DNA of 64,000 bases from Closterium sp. Naga37s-1 (lineage: Eukaryota > Streptophyta > Zygnematophyceae > Desmidiales > Closteriaceae), in the NCBI GenBank assembly GCA_947471745.1, contig CANJKZ010000463.1, positions 816,001 to 880,000 on the forward strand. Direction: 5' to 3'. The notes below the pieces were generated by a model, which did not search any database, was not told the DNA's origin, and saw only the letters and a program-made list of their open reading frames with translations. How positions within the stretch are numbered: position 1 is the first letter of the stretch; the number at the start of each line of letters is the position of its first letter. The position numbers and the translations under genes were made by a program. Below, in pieces: positions 50,641-59,591 of this stretch.

Positions 50641-53509
50641 GGAGAGGCAGTGCGGTAGGGAAAAAGGCGGTAGTACGACACCGACTCGTCAAACGTGACG
50701 TCCTGAGAGGACAGAACACGACGCGAGGTGGGGTGGTAGAACTGCCACCCGGGTGCGTCAGGAGGGAAGCCAAGGAAGACACAGGGAACGGCACGGGAGG
50801 ACAGCTTGTCCGCTGAAGTATCGCGGACAAAAGCTCGAGATCCCCAGACACGGAACGCGGACGCATCGCCAACCTTCCCCGTCCACCGCAGAGTAGGTGT
50901 GGTCTCCGGCAAGGAGACACGATGCTGAAGGTTGATCTGATGCGCAGCGTACTGAACCGCAAACGGCCACAGAAAATGGGGAGCAGCCGCATGGATCATG
51001 GACGTACGAGCGACGTCCATGACCATGCCAATGCGGCGCTCAGCAATCCCATTTTGCTGCAGGGAGGCCGGAAGCGTGAACGTCTGGCGGATGCCCTCAG
51101 AACGACAGAAGGCTCTCAGGAGGTCGGAGGAAAACTCCCCGCCTCTGTCTGAGTGCAGACGCAGAACAGGAAGGTCTGAGCCGAAACTCTCACTAAGCTG
51201 GCGACGAGCACCGCGGATCCAGTCGATCAGCACCTCAGGGACCTCACCCTTTCTGCGCAAGGGGAAGACTGTGGTGTAACGCGAGTAGTCGTCAACGACC
51301 AGTAGGAAGTAACGCTCGTGACCCTGTCCACGGACGCGGGCTGGGCCCCACACGTCCATGTGAAGAGTCTGCAGAGGGGCCTCTGTCGGAGGAAACGAGG
51401 AGGAGTGAGGAGCGGCGCGCTGCCGGCCCTCGACACAAGGAACACAGGTGGGGGCAGGCCCCGGAGGAAGGGGAGGGAGGGACCCGGGGAGTCCAGAGAC
51501 AAGAGCTCGGGAGGCCATACCTCGAAGACGAGGCAGGGAGGGGTGACCAAGGCGGTGGTGCCAAAGGAGAGTCTCGTGCGCCAGAGGACGACACGAGCAG
51601 GGGGCAGACGCAGGACTAGACCTGGACGCGGCAGCAAACACCTGACTGGACGCAGCTACCTGACCAGACACAAGGGCCGGAGGAGTCGCAGTAGTCAGTG
51701 TGTACAGACTCGACCCTGGCCGACGGGTGAACGTGGCCAGGTGGCGGCCCGTCCGAGAACAAGTGCAGTGGGTCACACGCTGACCTCCAGGGGTGAACTG
51801 GTCAACCCACGCGTCCTGGAGGTCAGCTCCACTCACCAAGTTCGTAGAGAACGAGGGGAGGTGGAGTCCCGACATTAAGCCCGACGGGGCCGCAGGACAC
51901 GGCAGAACCGTGGAGGAGTGTGCAAGGACTGGGCCCCCTGAGGGGTCAGCAAGGGAGACCGCAACAGGCCGACTGAGCGGCATGAGCGTGGTGCTGTCTC
52001 TAAAGAAAGAGTGCGAAGCACCAGAGTCAAGTGTGAAAGTGTGCAAGGACTCCGTAGGTGCAGTACCAGAGAGAGGGGACGCACCAGCACCTGGAGCAGC
52101 AGGCGCACTAGCACCTAGAGCAGCAGCCGCACTAGCACCTAGAGCAGCAGCCGCAATGCCCGGGTCGGGCGGGACACGCAGGTAACAGTCACCCTCAGCA
52201 CTATCAGCAATGGCATACATGGCAGCAAGGATAGCATCGAAATCAAGATCAAAGATAGGCACATTCTGCAGAAGCAGATCATGCCAGCGAGGGAGCTCAA
52301 CGGCGTCAGGAAACTGGGCACGCCAGGCGTCAGTCAGGCGACCGAAGCAGCGCTGCGTAGTGTGTGGGAGTCCACAAACCTCCCCACTACGAGTGCCGGA
52401 GCGAAGAACGTAAGCGCAGGGACCAGCACCCCCAGACCTCCCACGCCCAGCGTACCACTCACGAAGCTGCTGGACCGACGGAGGCTCACGGGAGCGCGGC
52501 TGCTGCTGGTGCTGGCTACCACCAAAGCCTCCACGCTGCGCGGCTGCACCTCGACCAGCACCACCACCGCCGCCACCTCCACCACCGCTGCCGCTGCCTC
52601 CACCACCTCCTCCGCCGCCACTGAAGCCCCCACTCCCGGTACCACCCCCACCTCCAGCGCCACCCCCTCCGCCTCCACCACCTCCTCCACCACTCCCCCC
52701 GCCGCCCCCTCCACCACCCTTGCTCCCCTTGCCCCTGCTGTTGCGGCGTCTCCCACTAGGGGCAAACGCAGCTCCAACCTCCTCAGTGCCCACGAGGTCG
52801 ACAGCAGCAGCAGAAGCAACAGAGGGGAGAAGGGGGACAGGGGAGCACCCCTCAAAGAAAGGGGTGCGACGGTCGCCGCGAGAAGCACCTACAGCTAAGA
52901 TACTCTTCTCAGCTGCAGTAAGGCGCTCCTCTAGCAGGTCGACAGTCAGCTCGGTGGGGCAAAGGGAGAGAAAGTGGTCCCTGACTGAGGAAAGTGAGTC
53001 AGCGAGGCGGGTGACTAGGTAGTAAAGAGTGATGTACATGGGGGGGGGTTCTTGGCACAGAACTCAGTGGGAAGGGCAGCGCAGTAGCGGGCGTCACTAG
53101 TGCGAAGGTGAGCAACTAGGTCAGCGACTGTGGCAAAGGCAGCAAGGTCAGGGAAAAGGTACGGCAGCATGAGGCGGCTGAGGGCAGCAGTGGCAGGGGA
53201 GGAGTAGCGCGCAACTACAGCGTCGTACAAAGACTGAGCAGTCTTGTACTTGCCAAAATGCGCGCGCTCAGCGGGCGGCAGGTGACTACGAACAGCAAGA
53301 CGAGCAACAGCGTCACGAGTGGTCCACTGCGAGCGAACCGTACTGTCAGCAGTGGCAGTAGGAGCAGTAGAAACACCGGACGTGTGATCAAAAAGGGACA
53401 CCCCATCCCTAGAATCACACTGAAGAAAGAGCTGGAGGTCGTCAACCCACACGTCAAAGTCAATTGCACGTCCCTCAGCGTCAAAGGTAAGAACGGTAGG
53501 ACTAGCCAT
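50600..53509 (-). pseudogene. Copia gag-protease-integrase of K, one frameshift
   Basis: Starts MASPTVLTFDAEGRAIDFDV at 53509. The C run before MYITLYYLV has 9 C where B has 10, shifting the frame near 53040; from there it is open to the end of integrase. Poly-Gly tract, knuckle CAYVL..C..H..C, protease LDSGASHSFF, GAG-pre-integrase HHRLGHPS, and integrase HMDVWGP, SDRGGEFSS, QNGIAERR are all present. If the short run is a sequencing error, K would encode Gag, protease and integrase without RT. Confidence 0.92.
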
Positions 53510-53514
53510 AGCAG

Positions 53515-54460
53515 CAGTAGAAGCAGTAGCAAGAGTAGCAGCAGTAGCAGCAAAAGCAGCAGTAGGAGCAGAGACAGTAGGGCAGTGCACAGCAGTGCGG
53601 CTCGGTAGGGCAGGGCGACACGGTGGGGCGGCACGGCTCGGCTGGGCGGCGCGGCTCGGCTGCGCGGCTCGGCTGGGTGGCGCGGCTCGGCTCCTGGCGG
53701 CGCGGGTGCTTACCAGGGGAGGGTGCAGACAGGCCCGCAACTGGGGCGGCAACGGGGGGCAGGGCCGCTAGTGGCGGTGCAGGCAGGGCCGCGACAGGCG
53801 GTAACGGGCTGGCGACGGGCGGCAGCGGGCCAGCGACAGCCGGGGACGGGCGGCAGCGCGCCGGCGACGGGCCGGCGACGGGCAGCAGCGGGCCGGCGAC
53901 GGGCGGCTGCGGGCCGGTGACGGGCGGCAGCGGGCCGGCGACGGGCGGCTGCGGGCCGGTGACGGGCGGCAGCGGGCCGGCAATGGGCGGCAGCGGGCCG
54001 GCGACGGCGGCTGCGGGCCGGCGACGGGCGGCTGCGGGCCGACTACGGGCGGCAGCGGGCCGGCGACGGGCGGTAGCGGGCCGGCGACGACCGGCAGCGG
54101 GCCGGCGACGACCGGCAGCGGGCCGGCGACGGGCGGCAGCGGGCCGGCTACGGGCGGCAGCGGGCCGGCGACGGGCGGCTACGGGCGGCAGCGGGCCTGC
54201 TACGGGCGGCAGCGGGCCGGCTACAGGCTGCAGCGGGCCTCTAGGGCGGGGCTGCGACGGGCCTCTAGGAACGGGCCGCGACGGGCCTCTAGGGAGGGGC
54301 CGGGACGGGCCTCTAAGGCAGGGCCACGACGGGCCGCTAAGGCAGGGCCACTACGGGCGGCACAGGGGCAGAGCGCGCGACGGCGCAGGTGAAACAGGCG
54401 CGAGGCGCGCTTCGGGTAGGAAAAAATCGTGGTGGGCCCAACGAAAGACGTTCCCACTAG
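53515..54460 (-). repeat. C-rich leader array of element K
   Basis: On the plus strand units like GGGCCGGCGACGGGCGGCAGC (one base may vary) and CTACGGGCGGCAGCGGGCC; on the coding strand C-rich. Near gag there is a CAGTAG triplet run. The long plus-strand ORF across it is an artefact. Confidence 0.9.
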
Positions 54461-54480
54461 GGAACCTGCTCAGAATACCA

Positions 54481-54610
54481 TGTTAGAGTGAGAACGAATG
54501 AATGATTGAACTAGAAAGCAGGTGGGTACATATAGGAAACCTAGAAGTGTTGTACCTTGTAAGAACTACCCCACTATAGCCTAAACAGACTATAGAATAT
54601 AAGTTTGACA
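54481..54610 (-). repeat. 5' LTR of element K
   Basis: 130 bp; PBS on its minus-strand downstream side at 54460-54480. Followed by the AACAT duplication. Confidence 0.95.
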
Positions 54611-54627
54611 AACATAATATTCTGACA

Positions 54628-55757
54628 CAACCCCATAGCCAAAGTGGGGTGTAATCAGCACAACATGCAAGCAAAAACAAGCTCAGGGTGAATCACAATG
54701 TCACCACACATTCTGAGCACAAGTACAAGGCCACAAGGCCAGTTCATAGGCAGAGCAATAGTTCACAAATAGAAGCAAAGCTAGAAACTATCACAGAGGG
54801 CAAGTGAGGAGGAGGAGGGACTATGAGAGGAGAGGAGGTAAGAGGAGACGGGTGAAGCTGCAGACACACGGGCAACAGGAGTGGCGCGCACTGTGGCTAC
54901 CGGAGATTGTAGCCTCCGGACTACTGGAGTAACTGGCTCCGCGGCTAACTCTGAGCGGCAGGAGCAACGGACCCACGGGCGACTGGCGCAGCAGGCTCGC
55001 TGGGCTACCGGAGATTGTAGCCTCCGGACTACTGGCGCTGCTGGCGACACGACGGCTACCTCCGTCCAACCTCCCCAAACTGTCCCACCCCCCTTTCAGA
55101 CACCCCCTGCGGCACCTCTAGCACTGCTTACACGCCTCCCCCTTAGTACCACTCCATCGTCTCCCACACACCCACCCCCCTCAGCGGGAGCTGCAGCAGC
55201 GGGAGACGGAGGAGGAGGAGGAGCAGGGGATACCGCACACAGCCTTCACCCCCATACTCGCCACCCCCAAACCCCAACACAGGGTAGGGCCGCAGCAGGG
55301 GCGGCAGCAGGGCAGAGCCGGGCAGGGCAGGGCCGGGACAGGGCCGGGGCAGGACGGCAGGGCCGGGACAGGACGGCAGGGCCGCGACGAAGACGGGAGG
55401 GGCCGACGCGCGGCCCCCTTCTGTCGCCCGGCCCCCCCCAGGGCGCCGCGACGGGCGACGGGAATGGGGGCCACGCGGGCCCCCGTTGGCGCCGCGACGG
55501 GCGACGAGGGGGCCGCGCACGAGCCCCCCCGGGCGAAGAAACCGCCGTGCGCCCCGGGGCGCGCGACGGGCAGGGCACCGCCGCGCGCCACGGGGCGCAC
55601 GACGGCCAGAGTAGGGCGTCGCGCGGCCCCCAGGGCGGCGCGACGGTTTGAAAAATGGTCGTGCGCCCAAGCAGGCAACGCGCGCCCGAGGCGCGCGATA
55701 GACAGAGTAGCAGCAGCGGAAGTATTGGGTGGGCCCATCCACAGGATCGACCCGTGA
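54628..55757 (-). other. Internal region of J without gag-pol
   Basis: Next to the 3' LTR: the 3' UTR module (CATAGCCAAAGTGGGG, AAGCTCAGGGTGAATCAC, GCCACAAGGCCAGTTC). Then two direct copies, about 109 bp apart, of GCTACCGGAGATTGTAGCC plus TCCGGACTACTGG (about 54896 and 55005), each able to form a CCGGAG/CTCCGG hairpin. The rest (55250-55740) is C-rich on the minus strand like other leaders. Open frames here lack any known domain. Confidence 0.7.
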
Positions 55758-55779
55758 AGGTCGACCTGCTCTGATACCA

Positions 55780-55924
55780 TGTTGAAAAACAGCAGTAGAA
55801 AGTTAGAAAATGAGAAAGAGAGGTTGCACTAGCAAGCAGTTGAGTACATATAGCAAACCCTAAATTGGGCTGTACTCACTATTGAGTACCCCACTGCAGG
55901 CTAGACAAACATAACATTCTGACA
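55780..55924 (-). repeat. 5' LTR of J
   Basis: 145 bp, TGTTGAAAAACAGC..ATTCTGACA on the plus strand; close to the 3' LTR and to solo LTR L. Confidence 0.92.
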
Positions 55925-56034
55925 GGGCCAACACTGTTGATATATTCACCAAGGCACTTCCGCCTGGTGATCATCAGCGCTTCTCTACTGTGTTAGGCCT
56001 TGTGCCTACTTTACCTCACTTGCTTACTGCTTGA
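55925..56034 (+). pseudogene. C-terminal end of H pol
   Basis: Continues the H RNase H tail after J: ANTVDIFTKALPPGDHQRFS and on to HLLTA with TGA at 56032-56034. The D-to-V change (NTADIF to NTVDIF) is seen only here. Confidence 0.9.
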
Positions 56035-56258
56035 CTTGCTTGTACTATGATCTTTATATATACCTGCATGCTTGCACTTGCTAGGATATGATCACTGTAC
56101 TGTTTATTCTCTTTATATCACCCTGCATGTGAACTGGCCTTTTGGCCCTTTGCTTGTGCTCGGACTGTGTGGTGACTTTGTGATCCACCCTCAGCTTGCT
56201 TTGCTTTCTTGACTGGTCTTGTGACCACTTGTTCTCCCTCACTTTGCCTATGGGGGTG

Positions 56259-56369
56259 TGTCAAAACATTATAGCTTTTACGTTTGTGTAGGCTATAGTG
56301 GGGTAGTCCATAAGGGGTACAACCCAATTAGGGTTAGTACTTGTACCCAACTCTTTGCTAGTCTATTCA
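56259..56369 (+). repeat. 3' LTR of H, part 1
   Basis: TGTCAAAACATTATAGC onward for 111 bp, cut at ATTCA by L; the remaining 23 bp are at 56591-56613. Confidence 0.92.
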
Positions 56370-56585
56370 TGTCAGAATATGTTGTTTGTGTAGCCTGCAG
56401 TGGGGTACTCTATAGTGAGTACAGCCCCTTAGGGTTTGCTATTTGTATCCTGCTGCTTGCTAGTTCAATCATTCCTTCTCAATTCTGTTCCTGCACACAA
56501 TCCTAGCTCGTACTTGGCTCCTCGTTACTAGTCCTACTGTGGCCTAGGCTACTAAGCCTAGGCCGTACTCCTACTACTTCTGACA
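56370..56585 (+). mobile_element. Solo LTR L (J-related)
   Basis: 216 bp, TGTCAGAATATGTTG..ACTTCTGACA, with a perfect TSD ATTCA (56365-56369 and 56586-56590). It shares TGTAGCCTGCAGTGGGGTAC and TAGGGTTTGCTAT with the J LTR. No internal region remains, as after LTR-LTR recombination. Near its end is GGCCTAGGCTACTAAGCCTAGGCC, a hairpin with arms GGCCTAGGCT and AGCCTAGGCC. Confidence 0.9.
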
Positions 56586-56590
56586 ATTCA

Positions 56591-56613
56591 TTCTCGTTCA
56601 CAACATTCTAACA
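56591..56613 (+). repeat. 3' LTR of H, part 2
   Basis: TTCTCGTTCACAACATTCTAACA completes the H LTR to 134 bp and is followed by TGTTG. Confidence 0.9.
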
Positions 56614-56618
56614 TGTTG

Positions 56619-56900
56619 TTCGTCATTTTTTTACCTTACCACCATTAGCTTGCATTCTATTTCGTGATTATGATTTTCTCCTCATCTTCCTTGCTTTTTT
56701 TTTCCATTTTCTCCACACTTTGATAATTCTTTTCTTCTCTCCCCTCTTCCTTCTTTCCCTCTCCTTCATTCGTCGCCTATTTCGTTTTCCATATTTCCTT
56801 CTGACTTTCGTTCCACCAGTGTACATCTGCGAAGATTACTTGTGAAGTGGATAGTAGTGGTGATTCGTAGGATTGTGTTGTATTGATGTTTGCATATTTT
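56619..56900. other. Unassigned AT-rich spacer
   Basis: T- and C-rich sequence without a recognised gene, RNA or repeat. It ends at the TRIM-F insertion. Confidence 0.5.
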
Positions 56901-57273
56901 TGTCAGTAGATCTGCACAATGGATGCCCGATTGATCCTAGGGGGGTTATAGGCGCGTTCGCCTGGGGGGGTATGGGCGCGCAAACCCACTACACAAACAA
57001 ACCATTTTATCCCAGTGGTCTAGTGACTGGGATTTTAACATGGTATCAGAGCGGTCTCTGGTTCGAATCCCGGTGTATGCACATGTAGGCCGTTGCCGCT
57101 GTGCTCAATCTTGGGCCTCTCAGTGTGGGGGGGTGTCAGTAGATCTGCACTGTGGATGCCCGATTGATACTAGGATGGTTACAGGCGCGTTCGCCTGGGG
57201 GGTTATGGGCGCACAAACCCGCTACACAAACAAGCCATTTTATCCCAGTGGTCTAGTGACTGTGATTCTAACA
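56901..57273 (+). mobile_element. TRIM-F: miniature LTR element of a second subfamily
   Basis: Two 140-bp LTRs (56901-57040 and 57134-57273, about eleven differences) around a 93-bp internal region. PBS TGGTATCAGAGCGGTCTCTG directly follows the LTR, and a GTGTGGGGGGG purine tract precedes the second LTR. Flanks ATTTT and AGTTT match at 4 of 5. LTR sequence is related to TRIM-D/E (CCCGATTGATCCTAGG, GGGTTATGGGCGC, TTTTATCCCA, TGGTCTAGTG) but clearly distinct. No coding capacity. Confidence 0.92.
57009..57082 (+). promoter_or_regulatory. tRNA-like unit with A and B boxes in TRIM-F
   Basis: A box TGGTCTAGTGA (57016) and B box GGTTCGAATCC (57060) are 44 nt apart, exactly the tRNA spacing. GTCT/GGAT can form the D stem and TTCGAAT the T loop; the middle arm is weaker than in TRIM-D. 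The second LTR has the A box but no B box. Confidence 0.55.
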
Positions 57274-57341
57274 AGTTTATTGCTTTTATAGCTTATGCAT
57301 TGATTTTTTTGTGTTTGTGTAAATGTATGTGATCTTGTATG

Positions 57342-57476
57342 TGTCAGAACATATATATAGCTTATGCTGTTGTGTAGGCTATAGTGGGGTATCCCATAGG
57401 GGGTACAACCCAATTAGGGTTTCCTATATGTACTCACTTCATTCATAGTTCATTCATTCTTGTTCAAATCTTCTCA
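57342..57476 (+). repeat. 5' LTR of element M
   Basis: 135 bp, TGTCAGAACATATATATAGC..CTTCTCA, followed by PBS TGGTATCGAGCAGGTTCC (57477-57494). Confidence 0.88.
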
Positions 57477-57599
57477 TGGTATCGAGCAGGTTCCCCCTTG
57501 GGAACTGTGCTTAGGGCCCACCACATCGTTTTCTTTTTTTTTCCTGCCCGAAGCGCGCTCAGCCCGAGTCGCGCTCCGGGCCCTCACTTCGTCGAGCCG

Positions 57600-58440
57600 C
57601 CCTAGCGGCCCTTCACTGCGGCCCCGCCACTCGTCTCAGCGGCCCCGCCGCCCGTCTTCGCGGCCCCGCCGCCTCTCTCCTAGCGGCCCCGCCGCCCTAC
57701 CTAGCGGCCCCGCCGCCCTACCTCGCGGCCTCGCCGCCCTATTGCGCGGCCCCGCCGCCCTACCTAGCGGCCCCGCCGCCCTTACTCGCAGCCTCGCCGC
57801 CCCATTGCGCGGCCCCGCCGCCCTACCTCGCGGCCTCGCCGCCCCATCGTGAGGCCCCGCCGCCCTACCTAGCGGCCCCGCCGCCCTTCCTCGCGGCCCC
57901 GCCGCTCCATCGCGCGGCCCCGCCGCCCTACCTAGCGGCCCCGCCGCCCTTCCTCGCGGCCCCGCCGCCCCATCGCGCGGCCCCGCCGCCCTTCCTCGCG
58001 GCCCCGCCGCCCCATCGCGCGGCCCCGCCACTCTACCACGCGGCCCCGCTGCCCTATCTCGCGGCCCCGCCGCCCTACCCAGCGGCCCCGCCGCCCTTCT
58101 GCAGCGGCCCCGCCGCTCCTCTACAGCGGCCGAGCCGCCCAGCAGCAGCGCAGCCGAGCCGCCCAGCAGCAGAGCAGCCGAGCCGCCCCGCCGCCGAGCC
58201 GCGCTGCAGCCGAGCCGCCCGGCCGCCCACCAGCCGAGCCGCCGTGCAGCCGACCGCCCAGCCGCCGAGCCGCCCAGCCGTCGAGCCGCCCTGCAGCCGA
58301 GCCGCCCGGGAGCCGAGCCGCCCTGCCGCCGAGCCGCCCTGCCGCCGAGCCGCCCGGGAGCCGAGCCGCCCAGCAGCCGAGCCGCCGAGCCGCCCAGCTG
58401 CCGGGCCGCCCTACTACCGAGCCGCCCGACCTGCCCTGCC
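57600..58440 (+). repeat. C-rich leader tandem array of element M
   Basis: First block of units GCGGCCCCGCCGCCCTACCT and variants (57600-58110), second block of GAGCCGCCCAGCAGCC-type units (58120-58430). Its own sequence, but the same place and bias as the other leaders. Confidence 0.9.
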
Positions 58441-58509
58441 TGGTGAGCACAGCACCACTGTTACTGCGTGCCCTTCCCCTACTGCTTGCACTACTACACT
58501 GTCGTCGTC

Positions 58510-59547
58510 ATGGCTACCCCTAGTGTCCTCGCTTTTGACGCTGAGGGTCGAGCCATTGACTTTGAGGTCTGGGTCGACGACCTGCAGCTGTTCTTACAGT
58601 GCGATAGGACGGACGGTCTTTCCCTCTTTGACCTCACCTCTGGCGCCTCTCCTGCCCCTGCTGCTGATGCTGACCCCACTGTTCGCTCTCAGTGGGCCAC
58701 CCGCGATGCTGCTGCACGTCTTGCTGTGCGTCGCCACCTGCCTACCACTGAGCGCGCGCACTTTAGTCAGTACAAGAGTGCTCAGACCTTGTACGACGCT
58801 GTAGTTGCGCGCTACTCTTCCCCTGCCACTGCTGCCCTGAGCCGCCTCATGCTACCGTACCTCTTTCCTGACCTTGCTGCCTTTCCCACTGTCGCTGACC
58901 TCATTACGCACCTCCGCACTAGTGACACTCGCTACCGCGCCGCCCTTCCTGCTGAGTTCTGCGCCAAGAACCCCCCCCCCATGTACATCACTCTCTATTA
59001 CATAGTCACACGCCTCCCTGACTCCCTTCGCGTAGTCAGGGACCACTTCCTCTCAGTCTGTCCCACCACTCTCACTGTCGACCTCCTCGAGAAGTCCCTC
59101 CTGGCGGCGGAGAAGAGCATCGTCGCTGTAGGAGCCTCTCGTGGTGACCCTCGCACCCCCATCTTTGAGGGGTGTTCTCCTTCCCCCCTGCTGCCCTCTG
59201 TTGCCTCTGCTGCTGCTGCCGACCTGCTTGGTCTTGAGTCGGTCTGCGCGGCGTCTGCCCCTAGCGGGAGACGCCGCCCTGGCAGGGGCAAGGGGGGCAA
59301 GGGCGCGGGTGGAACTGGCGGGGGCGGTGGAGGTGGCGGTGGAGGCGGCGGAGGGAGTGGGCGTGGCGGTGGGGGTGGTGGCGGGGGCGGTGGTGGCGGT
59401 GGCAGCAGCGGAGGAGGAGGCGGTGGTGGCGGCAGCGGTGGGAGCGGAGGCAGCGGTGGTGGTGGAGGTGGAGGCGGCGGTGGAGGAGGGGGTGGCGCTG
59501 GTCGGGGTGGTGCCCCGCAGCGTAGCGGCTCTGGTGGTGGCCAGCGT

Positions 59548-59591
<44 letters not shown>

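Larger units (their letters stand above)
49062..54610 (-). mobile_element. Copia element K, lacking RT, inserted in the J LTR
   Basis: LTRs of 130 bp at 49062-49191 and 54481-54610 (about three differences) with a perfect TSD AACAT (49057-49061 and 54611-54615). Minus-strand order: LTR, PBS TGGTATTCTGAGCAGG, leader array, gag, protease, integrase, linker, RNase H, 3' UTR, LTR. The whole RT is deleted between linker and RNase H. Young by nesting (inside J, inside H). Confidence 0.95.
48931..55924 (-). mobile_element. Element J: non-autonomous LTR element, interrupted by K
   Basis: TSD GGGCC at 48926-48930 and 55925-55929. Minus strand: LTR 55780-55924 (145 bp, TGTCAGAATGTTATG..TTTCAACA), PBS TGGTATCAGAGCAGGTCGAC (55760-55779), about 1.15 kb internal, then the 3' LTR (48931-49061 plus 54616-54627). 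The internal part has a GC-rich leader-like region and the family's 3' UTR module, but no gag or pol, so it must be moved by other elements. K is inserted in its 3' LTR. Confidence 0.92.
45740..56613 (+). mobile_element. Copia element H, interrupted by J (with K) and by solo LTR L
   Basis: TSD TGTTG at 45735-45739 and 56614-56618. LTRs are 134 bp each once L is removed; the 5' LTR start has changed from TG to TA. Internal: PBS, C-rich leader, gag lacking its N-terminus, protease, part of integrase, then a deletion into RT, RNase H cut by J at GGGCC, and the end of pol and 3' UTR at 55930-56258. Non-functional. Confidence 0.92.

Noticed and set aside
53015..53752. A gag start upstream of 53509 in K
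   Set aside because: The open frame extends into the leader array, but the conserved MASPTVLTFDAEG start at 53509 matches all relatives.
54881..55651. 256-codon plus-strand ORF inside J
   Set aside because: It lies antisense to J, is rich in Gly/Arg/Ala, covers the leader-like GC region, and shows no domain.
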